64,000 nt of DNA from a virus, in IMG/VR virus record IMGVR_UViG_3300035212_003113, positions 1 to 64,000 of that record, one strand, 5' to 3'. The position numbers were made by a program, and so were the translations under genes. Shown here piece after piece: positions 7,549 through 15,411 of this stretch; within the stretch, counting starts at the first letter, position 1; each line of letters starts with the position of its first letter. The notes beneath the pieces were generated by a model. It saw only the letters and a program-made list of their open reading frames with translations, ran no database searches and was not told the origin of the DNA.

Positions 7549-7758
7549 ATGAAGCTAATCAGTCACTATCTAGTATACGATAACCGCAATCTCCTGCGAG
7601 GAAGCATTCCACCGGAAAGGTTTACCACGCAAACCCGCGCGCAAATAACCGCATACTTCTTATCCGGTCTAGCCTACTTTGTTCGCAGACGCATGTTGCC
7701 TCTGCGCTTTATTGAGGTTAACGTACTAGGCGACCAGCGCGAGGTAAGTTTAGACTGA
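7549..7758 (+). CDS. Small 'VLGE/D' family protein
   Basis: 69 residues from the ATG at 7549 (MKLISHYLVYDNRNLLRGSI), ending LPLRFIEVNVLGDQREVSLD. Third family copy. One base separates it from the previous stop, and it overlaps the next ATG at its stop codon. Confidence 0.65.
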   Translation: MKLISHYLVYDNRNLLRGSIPPERFTTQTRAQITAYFLSGLAYFVRRRMLPLRFIEVNVLGDQREVSLD

Positions 7759-7967
7759 TGGAATCCCCACACGCCAGCAACATAGACTTCATGATAAAAG
7801 CTCTGGAGTCTAATCCAGATAAGAAGTTTATTGTTCTAGAAGGCAGCGGTCCCGGAGATACTCTGCTGATTGTCTGGCGGAGCGCCAACGAACGAGCGCC
7901 CGGACAATACTACGAGATCCGCGTTGCAGAGATCAAAGAAACTGCTTTCATTCAGGTGAGCAAATGA
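7758..7967 (+). CDS. Hypothetical protein
   Basis: 69 residues (MESPHASNIDFMIKALESNP). Strand-rich centre KKFIVLEGSGPGDTLLIVWR, then YYEIRVAEIKETAFIQV. No recognised family. Overlaps the following YxW-GF gene by four bases. Confidence 0.6.
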   Translation: MESPHASNIDFMIKALESNPDKKFIVLEGSGPGDTLLIVWRSANERAPGQYYEIRVAEIKETAFIQVSK

Positions 7968-8272
7968 AACTGGACGCTTTCGCTTTGCGAAACGCTGTTG
8001 CAAACAAGGACATAAAAACAATCCTTGATTTGTTCGCAGTGCATTTTGAAGACATAGCCCGCCGGAAGGATGAGCAATGGCAAATAAAGATTTGTCCGTG
8101 GGAACCGCTAGGAATGCTGCGACTAAGAACATCTAGCGGATCTTCCTGCTGGAACGGCCTTGATTACTTCAATGACAGTAAGCTTTACTCTCGTAATGGG
8201 ATAAACCTCATTATGTTTGCCCCGGATTTCTGTAGTGAAACTTGTTCTATTGTTACTGGCACAACTAGATGA
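7964..8272 (+). CDS. YxW-GF family protein
   Basis: 102 residues: MKLDAFALRNAVANKDIKTI, LDLFAVHFEDI, then SCWNGLDYF in place of the aromatic motif. It overlaps the next member by 38 bases, more than usual for the array. Confidence 0.75.
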   Translation: MKLDAFALRNAVANKDIKTILDLFAVHFEDIARRKDEQWQIKICPWEPLGMLRLRTSSGSSCWNGLDYFNDSKLYSRNGINLIMFAPDFCSETCSIVTGTTR

Positions 8273-8483
8273 CGCCGGCGATAAGACAGGCATGATTGCC
8301 GCCATAGCCCACTACTTTGGTATCCCTCTACCAAACAATGTCCGCGACATGCGCGACAAGGGAGATGCGTGGAGCCTGCTTGTGATTAGCTATGGCAACA
8401 ATTGCTATTATTTTTACGCTAATGGATCGTCTTCAGTTATTGATTTCAAAGCACCGCTAGATAATATAGGTACCATCTTCTAG
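8235..8483 (+). CDS. YxW-GF family protein (diverged)
   Basis: 82 residues from the GTG at 8235 (VKLVLLLLAQLDDAGDKTGM), then IAAIAHYFGIPLP. The aromatic motif is degraded to YYFYANGSSS. The start follows family practice of a GTG/ATG-AAA/G-CT context. Confidence 0.65.
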   Translation: MKLVLLLLAQLDDAGDKTGMIAAIAHYFGIPLPNNVRDMRDKGDAWSLLVISYGNNCYYFYANGSSSVIDFKAPLDNIGTIF

Positions 8484-8485
8484 CC

Positions 8486-8752
8486 ATGAAGCTACTTGAC
8501 CTCCAACTGGACGAAGCATTTGCTGTCCGTGATTATGACGGCATGGTGACGCTAGTTGCGCAGCACCTAAGCATACGGCTCCCAAGAGAGAGGGCGGCTA
8601 TAGATACATCTAGTCCCGGCAACTGGCGCTGGGGCCGAGTGGTTATTTATCAAGATGGCTCCCGCTATATCTATTGCCGTGGTGGTGGCAGTAGAACAAG
8701 TCCTACTGTTTCCATCTTTGATTGCGGAATCATATCAGAGTTGCCAAGATGA
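8486..8752 (+). CDS. YxW-GF family protein (diverged)
   Basis: 88 residues: MKLLDLQLDEAFAVRDYDGM, VTLVAQHLSIRLP, then a YIYCRGGGS segment replacing the aromatic motif. Overlaps the next start by four bases. Confidence 0.7.
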   Translation: MKLLDLQLDEAFAVRDYDGMVTLVAQHLSIRLPRERAAIDTSSPGNWRWGRVVIYQDGSRYIYCRGGGSRTSPTVSIFDCGIISELPR

Positions 8753-9039
8753 AGCTAGAGTCGTATGCTATGCGCGAGGCGCTGGAGGCCGGAGATACGG
8801 CCACCGCTGTGCGCGTGCTTGCGACCTACTATGGCTTTCCTGATCCGGTAGAAATACCGATTACCGTAATCGGCAAAAACATGCCGCCTTTTGAAAGAGA
8901 AAGACGCCTGCTATTCTGGTGCGGCGACGACTTCTATGAGTGGAGTTCTGAGTCCGGCTTTGACCGGGGCGTGCATCCTTATTCCCTAGGCAGCGACGTA
9001 GCACCGAGCCGCATAGAAAGCATCATTCTTTGGAAATAG
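8749..9039 (+). CDS. YxW-GF family protein
   Basis: 96 residues: MKLESYAMREALEAGDTATA, VRVLATYYGFPDP, FYEWSSESGF (residues ~71-80), ending IESIILWK. A well-preserved member with the Y-x-W-x4-G-F core. Confidence 0.8.
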   Translation: MKLESYAMREALEAGDTATAVRVLATYYGFPDPVEIPITVIGKNMPPFERERRLLFWCGDDFYEWSSESGFDRGVHPYSLGSDVAPSRIESIILWK

Positions 9040-9099
9040 CATATGCTGGCTACCAGACGCCGCCCGCCCCTTTTGCTATGAATACTCGAGTGACTTGTC

Positions 9100-9660
9100 A
9101 TGAGTAACAGCTTTAAGTTATTTAAAAAAGCCGATAGTGAGACGGCTACCGGCCTGGCTACCTCTGTAGTCAGCAAAGCCCTTCCACATTTTGCTCCGGT
9201 CAATAAAGTAAAAAAGCTAAAGGATTTACTGCGGGTTATATCTAAATTCAAAAAAGGCACAAGCCTCACCATGAATATTCAAGATGAGGATGTGGGAGGA
9301 GCCATTCAGGATGCGATAAGCCTGATTCCAAATCCTGTTGCTCGTTCCTTGTCCACCGGCCTTGCCGTAGGCAGGATGCTGGGTGATGCAGGCGTTGACA
9401 GTGCTATTTCAACGATCATGGATATATCATTCGATAGCGGAGAGCAGCTTGCGCTTGAAGCAATCGGCGACTCTGTTATGCGGGCAGTCGAATCAAAAGA
9501 CAGGGATCATGCCCGTGCTTTACTTGGATCAGCCACCCGAGCAATCCAAGGACTAAAAGACCGGGTAGATGCCCGCACTAGTGGCCCTAAGTTCGAAATG
9601 CTTGTTGCGATTGCAGATCTACAGTCAAAGATACAGCAGGTCTTGTCCAAGCTAAACTAG
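9100..9660 (+). CDS. Hypothetical protein
   Basis: 186 residues, mainly helical. Basic N-terminus (MSNSFKLFKKADSE) and a KKLKDLLRVISKFKKG segment, then SLIPNPVARSLSTGLAVGRM and a long C-terminal helix ending LQSKIQQVLSKLN. No signal peptide. It stands alone in an array of small genes and is unlike its neighbours in composition. No family recognised; a virion-associated role is possible but not shown. Confidence 0.65.
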   Translation: MSNSFKLFKKADSETATGLATSVVSKALPHFAPVNKVKKLKDLLRVISKFKKGTSLTMNIQDEDVGGAIQDAISLIPNPVARSLSTGLAVGRMLGDAGVDSAISTIMDISFDSGEQLALEAIGDSVMRAVESKDRDHARALLGSATRAIQGLKDRVDARTSGPKFEMLVAIADLQSKIQQVLSKLN

Positions 9661-9727
9661 TCAAACAGCCGATTGGCAAACGCTTTTTATTTATTACTTC
9701 TCTAGTGATCTCAGGGATGGATGGCTC

Positions 9728-10009
9728 ATGAAGCTACAGTCTATCTTAGTAGCTGAACGGCTTGCTTCCAACGATATGCGAGGCGCATGCAATGCCCTGC
9801 TAGCGAACTTCAACCTCAGTGATCTGCCCACAGGTGCAGAAGTAAGAGTAAATCCCAGCGAAGTTCATGGGGATCATATAATTATTTACACTGCTGGGCA
9901 CTGGTACGAGTGGGGCGAGCGCATGGGATTCAGGACTGGACTGTCTTCTAGTTTCAGCCTACCAGCTACCCGTGCTGTAATCTGGTTGCGGAAGAGGAAG
10001 CCGACATGA
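9728..10009 (+). CDS. YxW-GF family protein
   Basis: 93 residues: MKLQSILVAERLASNDMRGA, CNALLANFNLSDLP, WYEWGERMGFRTG (residues ~58-70). Ends AVIWLRKRKPT. Overlaps a small membrane-peptide gene by four bases. Confidence 0.78.
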   Translation: MKLQSILVAERLASNDMRGACNALLANFNLSDLPTGAEVRVNPSEVHGDHIIIYTAGHWYEWGERMGFRTGLSSSFSLPATRAVIWLRKRKPT

Positions 10010-10113
10010 TGCTGCTTGCTGGATTACTTGGTGTTGTTATTGTTGCTGCGGGCTTTCGAGAGGCTGCCCGCAAGCGGTTCCAAGGCACAGCGATAAAGGT
10101 ATTGCCACCATGA
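10006..10113 (+). CDS. 35-residue single-TM peptide
   Basis: Starts ATG ATG; MMLLAGLLGVVIVAAGFREA is a membrane helix, followed by a basic tail (ARKRFQGTAIKVLPP). It overlaps both neighbours by four bases (ATGA), the same coupling pattern as the surrounding genes, which supports it as real despite its size. Confidence 0.6.
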   Translation: MMLLAGLLGVVIVAAGFREAARKRFQGTAIKVLPP

Positions 10114-10367
10114 AGCTAGACCGGTCTGCAATCATTCACGCCCTAGAGTCCGGCAACAATACAGGGGCCGTGCAAGTCTTGTTTCACTACTTCCGGCTTG
10201 GAGAAGTACCGGGGGATTTGCAAATAATAAGGCGCGTATCTCCTACTATGGAGATGATTTACTATAATGCGGAGTGGTATGGCTGGACAGCCGCACACGG
10301 CTTTCGCAAAAGCCGACTGCCACAAGTGCAAGATCCCCCGCTAGTACAGATATGGTTTCCGCTATGA
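10110..10367 (+). CDS. YxW-GF family protein
   Basis: 85 residues: MKLDRSAIIHALESGNNTGA, VQVLFHYFRLGEVP, WYGWTAAHGFRKS (residues ~54-66), ending VQIWFPL. Four-base overlaps with both neighbours. Confidence 0.8.
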   Translation: MKLDRSAIIHALESGNNTGAVQVLFHYFRLGEVPGDLQIIRRVSPTMEMIYYNAEWYGWTAAHGFRKSRLPQVQDPPLVQIWFPL

Positions 10368-10651
10368 AGCTGGAATCCTATGTACTACAAAACGCTATCT
10401 ATGAAGGGCGGCACGAAGAAGCAGTCCGAGGTCTGCTGCAACATTTTGGCATAAACTTACCGGATGCACAGCTGAACATACAGGCAGCAACCGATTCATG
10501 TTATGGCATTTACGTATGGGTAAGCACTAAGTACTTTGAATGGTACGAGGGTAGCTTTTTCTCTGCAAGCTCTTATGTGAGAGGAACGCCATTGCGCGCA
10601 GAAGTAGTAATCGCAACGGTATGGATACGAAGCAAAAATGAAAATCTCTGA
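10364..10651 (+). CDS. YxW-GF family protein
   Basis: 95 residues from the ATG at 10364 (MKLESYVLQNAIYEGRHEEA), VRGLLQHFGINLP, YFEWYEGSFF. A close paralogue lies at 11566-11859 (MKLESYVLQSAIYEGQYEEA), indicating recent duplication across the two MORN-like genes between them. Confidence 0.8.
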   Translation: MKLESYVLQNAIYEGRHEEAVRGLLQHFGINLPDAQLNIQAATDSCYGIYVWVSTKYFEWYEGSFFSASSYVRGTPLRAEVVIATVWIRSKNENL

Positions 10652-10832
10652 GTGGGCAGTACAGGATGCAGTAGACAGCGGAGACTTCTCCCGCATACTA
10701 CCCATTCTGATTGAGCATTATGGCGTAGGCAGGATTCCCGACTGGGCTGATCCGCAACACGAGCATCCACTTAGTTGCCGCATATGTCAGATGATCCGCC
10801 CTTGGTTGTTTGCAAAAATGGACAGCAAGTGA
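10638..10832 (+). CDS. YxW-GF family N-terminal half (truncated member)
   Basis: 64 residues: MKISEWAVQDAVDSGDFSRI, LPILIEHYGVGRIP, then a short unrelated tail with CRICQM. The beta/aromatic half is missing, so this is a truncated or shortened member. Overlaps the previous gene by 14 bases. Confidence 0.6.
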   Translation: MKISEWAVQDAVDSGDFSRILPILIEHYGVGRIPDWADPQHEHPLSCRICQMIRPWLFAKMDSK

Positions 10833-11083
10833 AACTAGATACCTGGGAAGCCGTATCTTCTCTCCTCGATGCCGGTGGTAAGTTTTTTATCGATAAGTAT
10901 TGCCTTGTAAATGACAAAGGTCACTATCATCGGGAAGACGGCCCAGCTGTCATATATCCTAATGGCGATCAGTTTTGGTTGCGCAACGATAAGCTTCACC
11001 GGGAAGACGGCCCGGCTGTCGTCTATTCAGATGGTAAAAAACATTGGTACCTGGATGGTCGACTCCAGCGGGCAGACAAATGA
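10829..11083 (+). CDS. MORN-like repeat protein 9
   Basis: 84 residues from the GTG at 10829 (VKLDTWEAVSSLLDAGG), IDKYCLVNDKG and two repeats (HREDGPAVIYPNGDQFWLRND type). It sits away from the first array but in the same coupled-start style, overlapping both neighbours by four bases. Confidence 0.8.
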   Translation: MKLDTWEAVSSLLDAGGKFFIDKYCLVNDKGHYHREDGPAVIYPNGDQFWLRNDKLHREDGPAVVYSDGKKHWYLDGRLQRADK

Positions 11084-11484
11084 AACTTGATATCTGGGGT
11101 GCAATAGATTCTATCCTTGAAGCTGGTGGAAAGTTTTATCAAGGAAAGTATGTCTTTCTAAATGATAATGGTGAGCTTCACCGGGAAGATGGGCCTGCTG
11201 TTATAGAGCCGGATGGTACTCAGGAGTGGTGCCGAAATAACAAGCTTCATCGTGATGATGGACCTGCTATTATATGCCCTGATGGTAGTCAATATTGGTA
11301 CCAGAATGGTGAGCTTCACCGGGATAAAGGTCCCGCTGTATTGTATCCAGATGGTAGTCAGCTTTGGTACCGGAATGGCGAGATTCATCGGGATGGCGGG
11401 CCTGCTGCCGTTTATCCGGATGGCACTCAGCTTTGGTACCGTAATGGCAAGAAGCGCCGTACCGGGCCGGGCAGCAAAGGATAA
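11080..11484 (+). CDS. MORN-like repeat protein 10
   Basis: 134 residues from the ATG at 11080 (MKLDIWGAIDSILEAGG), GKYVFLNDNGE and four repeats, ending in a basic tail (KKRRTGPGSKG). Pairs with the preceding gene as a small second MORN-like array. Confidence 0.82.
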   Translation: MKLDIWGAIDSILEAGGKFYQGKYVFLNDNGELHREDGPAVIEPDGTQEWCRNNKLHRDDGPAIICPDGSQYWYQNGELHRDKGPAVLYPDGSQLWYRNGEIHRDGGPAAVYPDGTQLWYRNGKKRRTGPGSKG

Positions 11485-11565
11485 TGCCCTACTTTCTTGA
11501 TGAGCTGATCCTCTCTAAGTAGTACGAGCAAGCAGTCCGCATAGCAGCCCGAGGATTAGGAATAT

Positions 11566-11859
11566 ATGAAGCTGGAATCCTATGTACTGCAAAGCGCCAT
11601 CTACGAAGGCCAGTACGAAGAAGCGGTGCGCCTGCTGCTGCAACATTTCGGCATAAACTTACCAGGTGTGCAGCTCATCATACAGACCGAACATGATATA
11701 GGCTACGGCATTAGGGCTTGGGTTGGCTCAGATCCCTATGAATGGTATGAAGGTAATTTTTATTTTCCTGCGCCTGACTGGAACACTGACCGGGATTACA
11801 GCAGAGTAAAGATCGTAAGCGCTACGGTTTGGAGCAAGTACAAGCTCAAGAACTCATGA
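11566..11859 (+). CDS. YxW-GF family protein
   Basis: 97 residues: MKLESYVLQSAIYEGQYEEA, VRLLLQHFGINLP, PYEWYEGNFY (residues ~58-67). Near-duplicate of 10364-10651. Confidence 0.8.
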   Translation: MKLESYVLQSAIYEGQYEEAVRLLLQHFGINLPGVQLIIQTEHDIGYGIRAWVGSDPYEWYEGNFYFPAPDWNTDRDYSRVKIVSATVWSKYKLKNS

Positions 11860-11876
11860 TATACAACTTACTGACA

Positions 11877-11925
11877 GGTCGGGCCGGCCCTAAAGCCGGT
11901 GCCGCCCGATCCTGTAGGTCGAGCC
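11877..11925 (+). repeat. Dispersed hairpin element, copy 3
   Basis: CCGGC-CCTAAA-GCCGG core enclosed by an outer TCGGGC/GCCCGA pairing, then GATCCTGTAGGTCGA. The longest folded form in the set. A second perfect hairpin, CCCCTAA-TGG-TTAGGGG (11972-11988), follows before the gene at 12024. Confidence 0.85.
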
Positions 11926-11970
11926 GGTCGCCGCCTCCGGTAAATGCAAGTGGCGGAGAGACAGGAACCA

Positions 11971-11989
11971 AAACCCCTAATGGTTAGGG
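11971..11989 (+). other. Perfect hairpin in the leader of the coiled-coil gene
   Basis: CCCCTAA, loop TGG, TTAGGGG in the 165-nt gap between 11859 and 12024. There is no T-run after it, so it is not an obvious terminator. The gap otherwise holds hairpin element copy 3. Confidence 0.5.
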
Positions 11990-12023
11990 GCTAGGCGAAT
12001 GTCCATCAGAAAAGGAAGAGCAC

Positions 12024-12440
12024 ATGCTCGTCAAGACGAATACGGTCGCTGTTGCCAATAACGCCAATGCCGATGTTGCGGATCTCCTGCGACGTTTGCA
12101 GGCTGCTGAGGCTGCGGTAGCCGCTGAAAAGGCCCGTGCTGATGCCGCTGAGGCTGCCAAGGCAGCGTCTCGTGGCTACTCGGCAAAGGTTTCGGAGAAG
12201 GGTGCGATCTCCATCTTTGGAGTGAATACCAAGTTCCCGGTTACTCTTTACGCCCCGCACTTCGTGGGGATTGTTCTCGATCTCATCGCTACCGATAAGG
12301 GCGTGGCTTTCCTCCGGGAAAATGCCGACCGCCTCTCGGTAAAGGTGGGCGGTGATTCCCAGGCCGGTACTGATGCTGCCCGTGGGGAAGTCAACCGCCT
12401 CGCTGATCGCTTGGCCGATGTTGTTGCTCGGCTGAAGTGA
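12024..12440 (+). CDS. Coiled-coil protein with small conserved C-terminal domain
   Basis: 138 residues. Residues ~14-50 form an alanine-rich coiled coil (DVADLLRRLQAAEAAVAAEK). A compact domain follows: KVSEKGAISIFGVNTKFPVT / LYAPHFVGIVLDL. The 'VSxKGAxSxxGxxRFPVTLYxxQW' pattern occurs in many small bacterial and phage proteins of unknown role, as far as I recall. A strong terminator follows the stop, so this may be a separately controlled, highly expressed gene. Confidence 0.7.
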   Translation: MLVKTNTVAVANNANADVADLLRRLQAAEAAVAAEKARADAAEAAKAASRGYSAKVSEKGAISIFGVNTKFPVTLYAPHFVGIVLDLIATDKGVAFLRENADRLSVKVGGDSQAGTDAARGEVNRLADRLADVVARLK

Positions 12441-12451
12441 TCAGGGGGTTT

Positions 12452-12480
12452 GCCCCTTCCCTATAAAAAGGGGCGCTTTT
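12452..12480 (+). terminator. Intrinsic terminator
   Basis: GCCCCTT / AAGGGGC stem with a nine-base loop (CCCTATAAA), then GCTTTTTA. Directly after the 12024-12440 gene and before the tRNA-like sequence. Confidence 0.8.
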
Positions 12481-12481
12481 T

Positions 12482-12550
12482 ATCGGCATAGCTTAGTAGC
12501 AAAGCCCCGCATTGTCTGCGGGAGATGCAGGTGCGAGCCCTGCTGCCGGT
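12482..12550 (+). tRNA. tRNA-Thr-like, anticodon UGU (degenerate)
   Basis: Seven-bp acceptor (ATCGGCA/TGCCGGT, one T-G), D stem GCTT/AAGC, anticodon stem CCCGC/GCGGG with loop ATTGTCT (anticodon TGT), and T stem GCAGG/CCTGC. It departs from the norm: the D loop lacks GG, base 26 is missing, residue 37 is C, and the T loop is TGCGAGC with G where T55 is expected. No CCA is encoded. It may be a poor substrate or a tRNA-like RNA. Confidence 0.55.
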
Positions 12551-12572
12551 TTCTATTTCACAGGAATAGCAA

Positions 12573-12788
12573 ATGAACAACCGCACAATCTATGAGCGCC
12601 TACATAGCCATGCCGTTGCCAACTATAGCAATGGAGGCTGGGATTACTTTGTAGAGTGCTGCGGGTTCGATGACTTCTGCCGTATTGCTGACAGGCATAA
12701 CTGGCAGACCTATGAAGCTGCTCTCCAACACTACCAGCACATTTACTGCACTCTCGACTCTGTTCGTCAAGACATCAAAGCGGCATAA
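12573..12788 (+). CDS. Hypothetical protein
   Basis: 71 residues, aromatic and helical (MNNRTIYERLHSHAVANYSN, WDYFVECCGFDDFCRIADRH, YEAALQHYQHIYCTLDSVRQ). Pattern typical of small phage helical proteins with 'W-D-x-x-V-E'. Preceded by CAGGAATAGCAA. No function assigned. Confidence 0.6.
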   Translation: MNNRTIYERLHSHAVANYSNGGWDYFVECCGFDDFCRIADRHNWQTYEAALQHYQHIYCTLDSVRQDIKAA

Positions 12789-12797
12789 GGAGCGAGC

Positions 12798-13001
12798 ATG
12801 AAAGTTTGGGTTGTCGAGGAAGGCGCGGACTATGAAGGAGCCAGTGTCCGTGCGATCTGCTCTTCAAGGGAGTCCGCCCGTCGTATCGCTGGCGAGATGT
12901 TTGCCGCTTTGGATCCGCACGGCAAGATCCAGGTAGACGCAGATCATTGGAGAAATTGGTTGCGACGACTTAGCGTAACCGAGCACGAAGTGGTAGATTG
13001 A
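12798..13001 (+). CDS. Hypothetical protein, paralogue of 19162-19422
   Basis: 67 residues: MKVWVVEEGADYEGASVRAI, SSRESARRIAGEMF, ending LSVTEHEVVD. Layout matches 19162-19422 (MKVYAVMHGCLYEGGDLHSV...SRESALVAV...IVEHELL): a short beta hairpin, S-R-E-S-A helix, basic or aromatic insert and final V-E-H-E strand. This pattern is common among small phage proteins; the function is unknown. Confidence 0.65.
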   Translation: MKVWVVEEGADYEGASVRAICSSRESARRIAGEMFAALDPHGKIQVDADHWRNWLRRLSVTEHEVVD

Positions 13002-13008
13002 GGTAGCA

Positions 13009-13377
13009 ATGAAGCTAAGCACCGCCGCTATTATTCCTACGATTATTCGCTACGCTGCCGTATACGTTCACTCCCGCTTTGACCCGGCTGACACCGCTGC
13101 GTTTGCTGCGGCATCTAATCCCCGGCTCTGGAAGCGCACCTCTAAATCCCGCCTAAAGAAAATGATGGCTGACAACGGGCTGTCGCTTGCCGGCCTCGCT
13201 GCGGACGACCTGACGTGGGCCAGCGAGTGGGATGACATATTAGATCCGCAACTACTTACCGAGGATTGCTATTGCCGGCATTTCATTAATGATGTACTGA
13301 ACGACGGGCTAGATCCACTAGTGATCACAGATCCTACCGATAGCAAAATTCTCCGCATCTTTTGGCACGCGGATTGA
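13009..13377 (+). CDS. Hypothetical protein
   Basis: 122 residues (MKLSTAAIIPTIIRYAAVYV). An all-helical N-terminus and a basic stretch LWKRTSKSRLKKMMADNG, then an acidic half. No family recognised. Follows GAGGTAGCA ribosome site after the previous stop. Confidence 0.6.
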   Translation: MKLSTAAIIPTIIRYAAVYVHSRFDPADTAAFAAASNPRLWKRTSKSRLKKMMADNGLSLAGLAADDLTWASEWDDILDPQLLTEDCYCRHFINDVLNDGLDPLVITDPTDSKILRIFWHAD

Positions 13378-13386
13378 AAGGCATTT

Positions 13387-13770
13387 GTGTCGCTCACTAT
13401 TGAACAGGCTGATGCTGCTATTCGTGAAGCCTTCTACAACATGGAAGAGTACGTCGAATATATCTTTAATGACTTTTGGTTTAGTGAGGCAAATCGTGTT
13501 CGCAAGGAATACGGTTATTCTCTTTTGAACAATAAGCAGGATTATATCTTCTCTCGCGAGGGCAATGGACTTTACGTACACCATAATTTTGTTTTTGATT
13601 TTGGTGGAAAGGATAATCTCGCCCTCTCCTTTGCCCTAGGTCGCCCCTACTTCCTCGCCGCCTTCGCCTTCGCGCTGCAACATAGCGGTATTGAAAAGCT
13701 CAAGGAAGACACTTGTGCGGGCAAGGTTGTAGAGATTGACGGTCGTAAGTATAAGCTGATTGCTGTCTGA
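13387..13770 (+). CDS. Hypothetical protein
   Basis: 127 residues from a GTG (VSLTIEQADAAIREAFYNME). Aromatic, mixed alpha/beta (FVFDFGGKDNLALSFALGRP), ending VVEIDGRKYKLIAV. The GTG start is an inference; spacing to the previous stop is ten bases. Confidence 0.6.
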   Translation: MSLTIEQADAAIREAFYNMEEYVEYIFNDFWFSEANRVRKEYGYSLLNNKQDYIFSREGNGLYVHHNFVFDFGGKDNLALSFALGRPYFLAAFAFALQHSGIEKLKEDTCAGKVVEIDGRKYKLIAV

Positions 13771-13806
13771 ACATCCAGCAAAACCCACGACCCCGCCGGA
13801 GTGCCC

Positions 13807-14076
13807 GTGAAGCTGGCTGACTACGAGATTCGAGAAGCGCTATCCCGTAAAGATTGGTCCGCTGCTGTTGCCGCCCTCGCACGCCATTACGGGGTAGACA
13901 TGCCGCCTGAGTATAGGATGGACGTAATGCGCGGCGGGTCCTACGTGAAGACTTTCCAAGTAAAGATCTTTTCGCCCCATTGGATATATGCTTGGTGCGA
14001 GGAAAAAGGACTCCACTGCTGGGAGCGCCAGCACTCTCCCGTAGAACGGACATCAGCAGACATCTGGATTCGCTAG
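13807..14076 (+). CDS. YxW-GF family protein
   Basis: 89 residues from the GTG at 13807, chosen over an upstream GTG because CCGGAGTGCCC gives good ribosome spacing and the family signature VKLADYEIREALSRKDW begins there. AALARHYGVDMP follows, then IYAWCEEKGLHCW (residues ~60-72), ending ADIWIR. Solitary copy. Confidence 0.78.
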   Translation: MKLADYEIREALSRKDWSAAVAALARHYGVDMPPEYRMDVMRGGSYVKTFQVKIFSPHWIYAWCEEKGLHCWERQHSPVERTSADIWIR

Positions 14077-14080
14077 CAGA

Positions 14081-14127
14081 GCGCCCCGGCCCTAAAGCCG
14101 GCGGCTCCCGATCCTGACCGTCGAACC
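14081..14127 (+). repeat. Dispersed hairpin element, copy 4
   Basis: CCGGC-CCTAAA-GCCGG with a possible GAGC/GCTC outer pairing, then CGATCCTGACCGTCGAACC. Starts five bases after the preceding stop; the next gene starts 29 bases after the element. Confidence 0.85.
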
Positions 14128-14155
14128 GCCCCGCACCGCTAACCCCGGAGTGCTT

Positions 14156-14572
14156 GTGAAACTTTCCAATATTCCGCATGTGCGCGCTGACGCTATTGAC
14201 GCTGCTCTCACCAACTTCTTTGCCGCTAATGATCTGAAGCCGCTCGCCCTTGGCAAGCGCCGCCTCAAGAACCTTGTGCATTGGCTGGAATGGGAGAACA
14301 AGCGGATTGCTAGCATGAACGAGCAACGCCGTCAGCAAGGCTGGGTAAACTTCATTGAGCGCACCTCCGCAGAGAATCAAGCTATTTTTCTCAGGTGGAG
14401 CACCCAGGATGATGGCATGTGGATCGAGACTAGCAAGTGGACCAATCTTGTCGCACTTGACTCCCTGCGCCTTAGCCCTCTTGTGCGCGCTACTGTCTCG
14501 CAAGCCAGCTCTTTCAAAGTGCGAGTCTACAATACCACCGGGCGCTGCACCTATTTTCTCTGGAAGCTTTGA
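14156..14572 (+). CDS. Hypothetical protein
   Basis: 138 residues from the GTG at 14156 (VKLSNIPHVRADAIDAALTN). An upstream in-frame GTG two codons earlier is possible, but CCGGAGTGCTT fits 14156 better. The centre is basic (LGKRRLKNLVHWLEWENKRI) and may bind nucleic acid; the C-terminal half is beta-rich (SFKVRVYNTTGRCTYFLWKL). No family recognised. Confidence 0.6.
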   Translation: MKLSNIPHVRADAIDAALTNFFAANDLKPLALGKRRLKNLVHWLEWENKRIASMNEQRRQQGWVNFIERTSAENQAIFLRWSTQDDGMWIETSKWTNLVALDSLRLSPLVRATVSQASSFKVRVYNTTGRCTYFLWKL

Positions 14573-14624
14573 GGTCTGCCGCTTTTAATCGGGCGCCTCT
14601 AAGAGCCACTTTTGAAAGGAACCT

Positions 14625-15332
14625 ATGAAGAAGACGCAAATTGCTCGTGAGCTTGTTGCCATTGCAAATGAACTTGATGCCGCCGGCAACACCGCAGCGG
14701 CCGATAAGGTTGATGCCGTTCTAGAGCAAACGGCGGCAGAGCCAGACGCTAAACAGCTTGTTGCCTCAGCTATCGAAGGCGCAGAAAAATCCGGTTATCT
14801 TGCGAATATTCTTGATCAGCGCAATCCATCTTCACCAAACCGACTCGGATCTTTCTTTGTAGAAGATCAAAGCGCCAGTAGCCTAAAGTCTGCCAACTGG
14901 AAGCCCTACTCGCACAAAGACATCATCCCTCCTGCAAAGGGCTACGTCGCAGATATTCCTGGCACAGTAGGAATGATAGGTCTCAACACGCTCCCGCCTG
15001 ACATGATTATTACTGCCTCAGATCCAAAGGGAACCCATGGCACTAAAGGTGGCGGCTACTCAGTGGAGGTTCCTCTGGACCCCTCTAAGTTGCCGCAGGC
15101 GTCACAGACCACCGCGATAATTGGGCCTGGTCAGAATAAAGAAGATCCTCTTGCTCTCTGGACGATTTTTCCCGGCACGCCTTTTGAGGGCGTTATTGTA
15201 GGCACTCACGAGCTGTCGCCCATCCAGGCAAAGAATCCCGAGAAGTTTGACACTAGCACCGGCTCGTTTCAGCTTACTGTACAGGAAGCACTCGATCAGG
15301 GATTCAAGTATGGCAAGGTTGCCCTAAAGTGA
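14625..15332 (+). CDS. Protein with 'IAxELDxxG..ADxVD' N-terminal module
   Basis: 235 residues. The first ~35 (IARELVAIANELDAAGNTAA / ADKVDAVLEQT) match a helical module shared by six genes in this window. The rest is a separate beta-rich domain (GYVADIPGTVGMIGLNTLPP ... LALWTIFPGTPFEGVIVG) ending in KYGKVALK. A terminator follows. The shared module attached to unrelated C-termini suggests a common targeting or assembly tag; this is inference. Confidence 0.7.
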   Translation: MKKTQIARELVAIANELDAAGNTAAADKVDAVLEQTAAEPDAKQLVASAIEGAEKSGYLANILDQRNPSSPNRLGSFFVEDQSASSLKSANWKPYSHKDIIPPAKGYVADIPGTVGMIGLNTLPPDMIITASDPKGTHGTKGGGYSVEVPLDPSKLPQASQTTAIIGPGQNKEDPLALWTIFPGTPFEGVIVGTHELSPIQAKNPEKFDTSTGSFQLTVQEALDQGFKYGKVALK

Positions 15333-15411
15333 AACCATCAGCGGTTGAGTGTGGAATCCGCGCCTACGAAAAACACCACGGTTTATACCGGCACGAAAGA
15401 GTAGGCAGTTT

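Noticed and set aside
13700-14503. A 267-codon minus-strand frame
   Set aside because: It crosses three well-supported + strand genes and an element copy; low-complexity and no recognisable domain.
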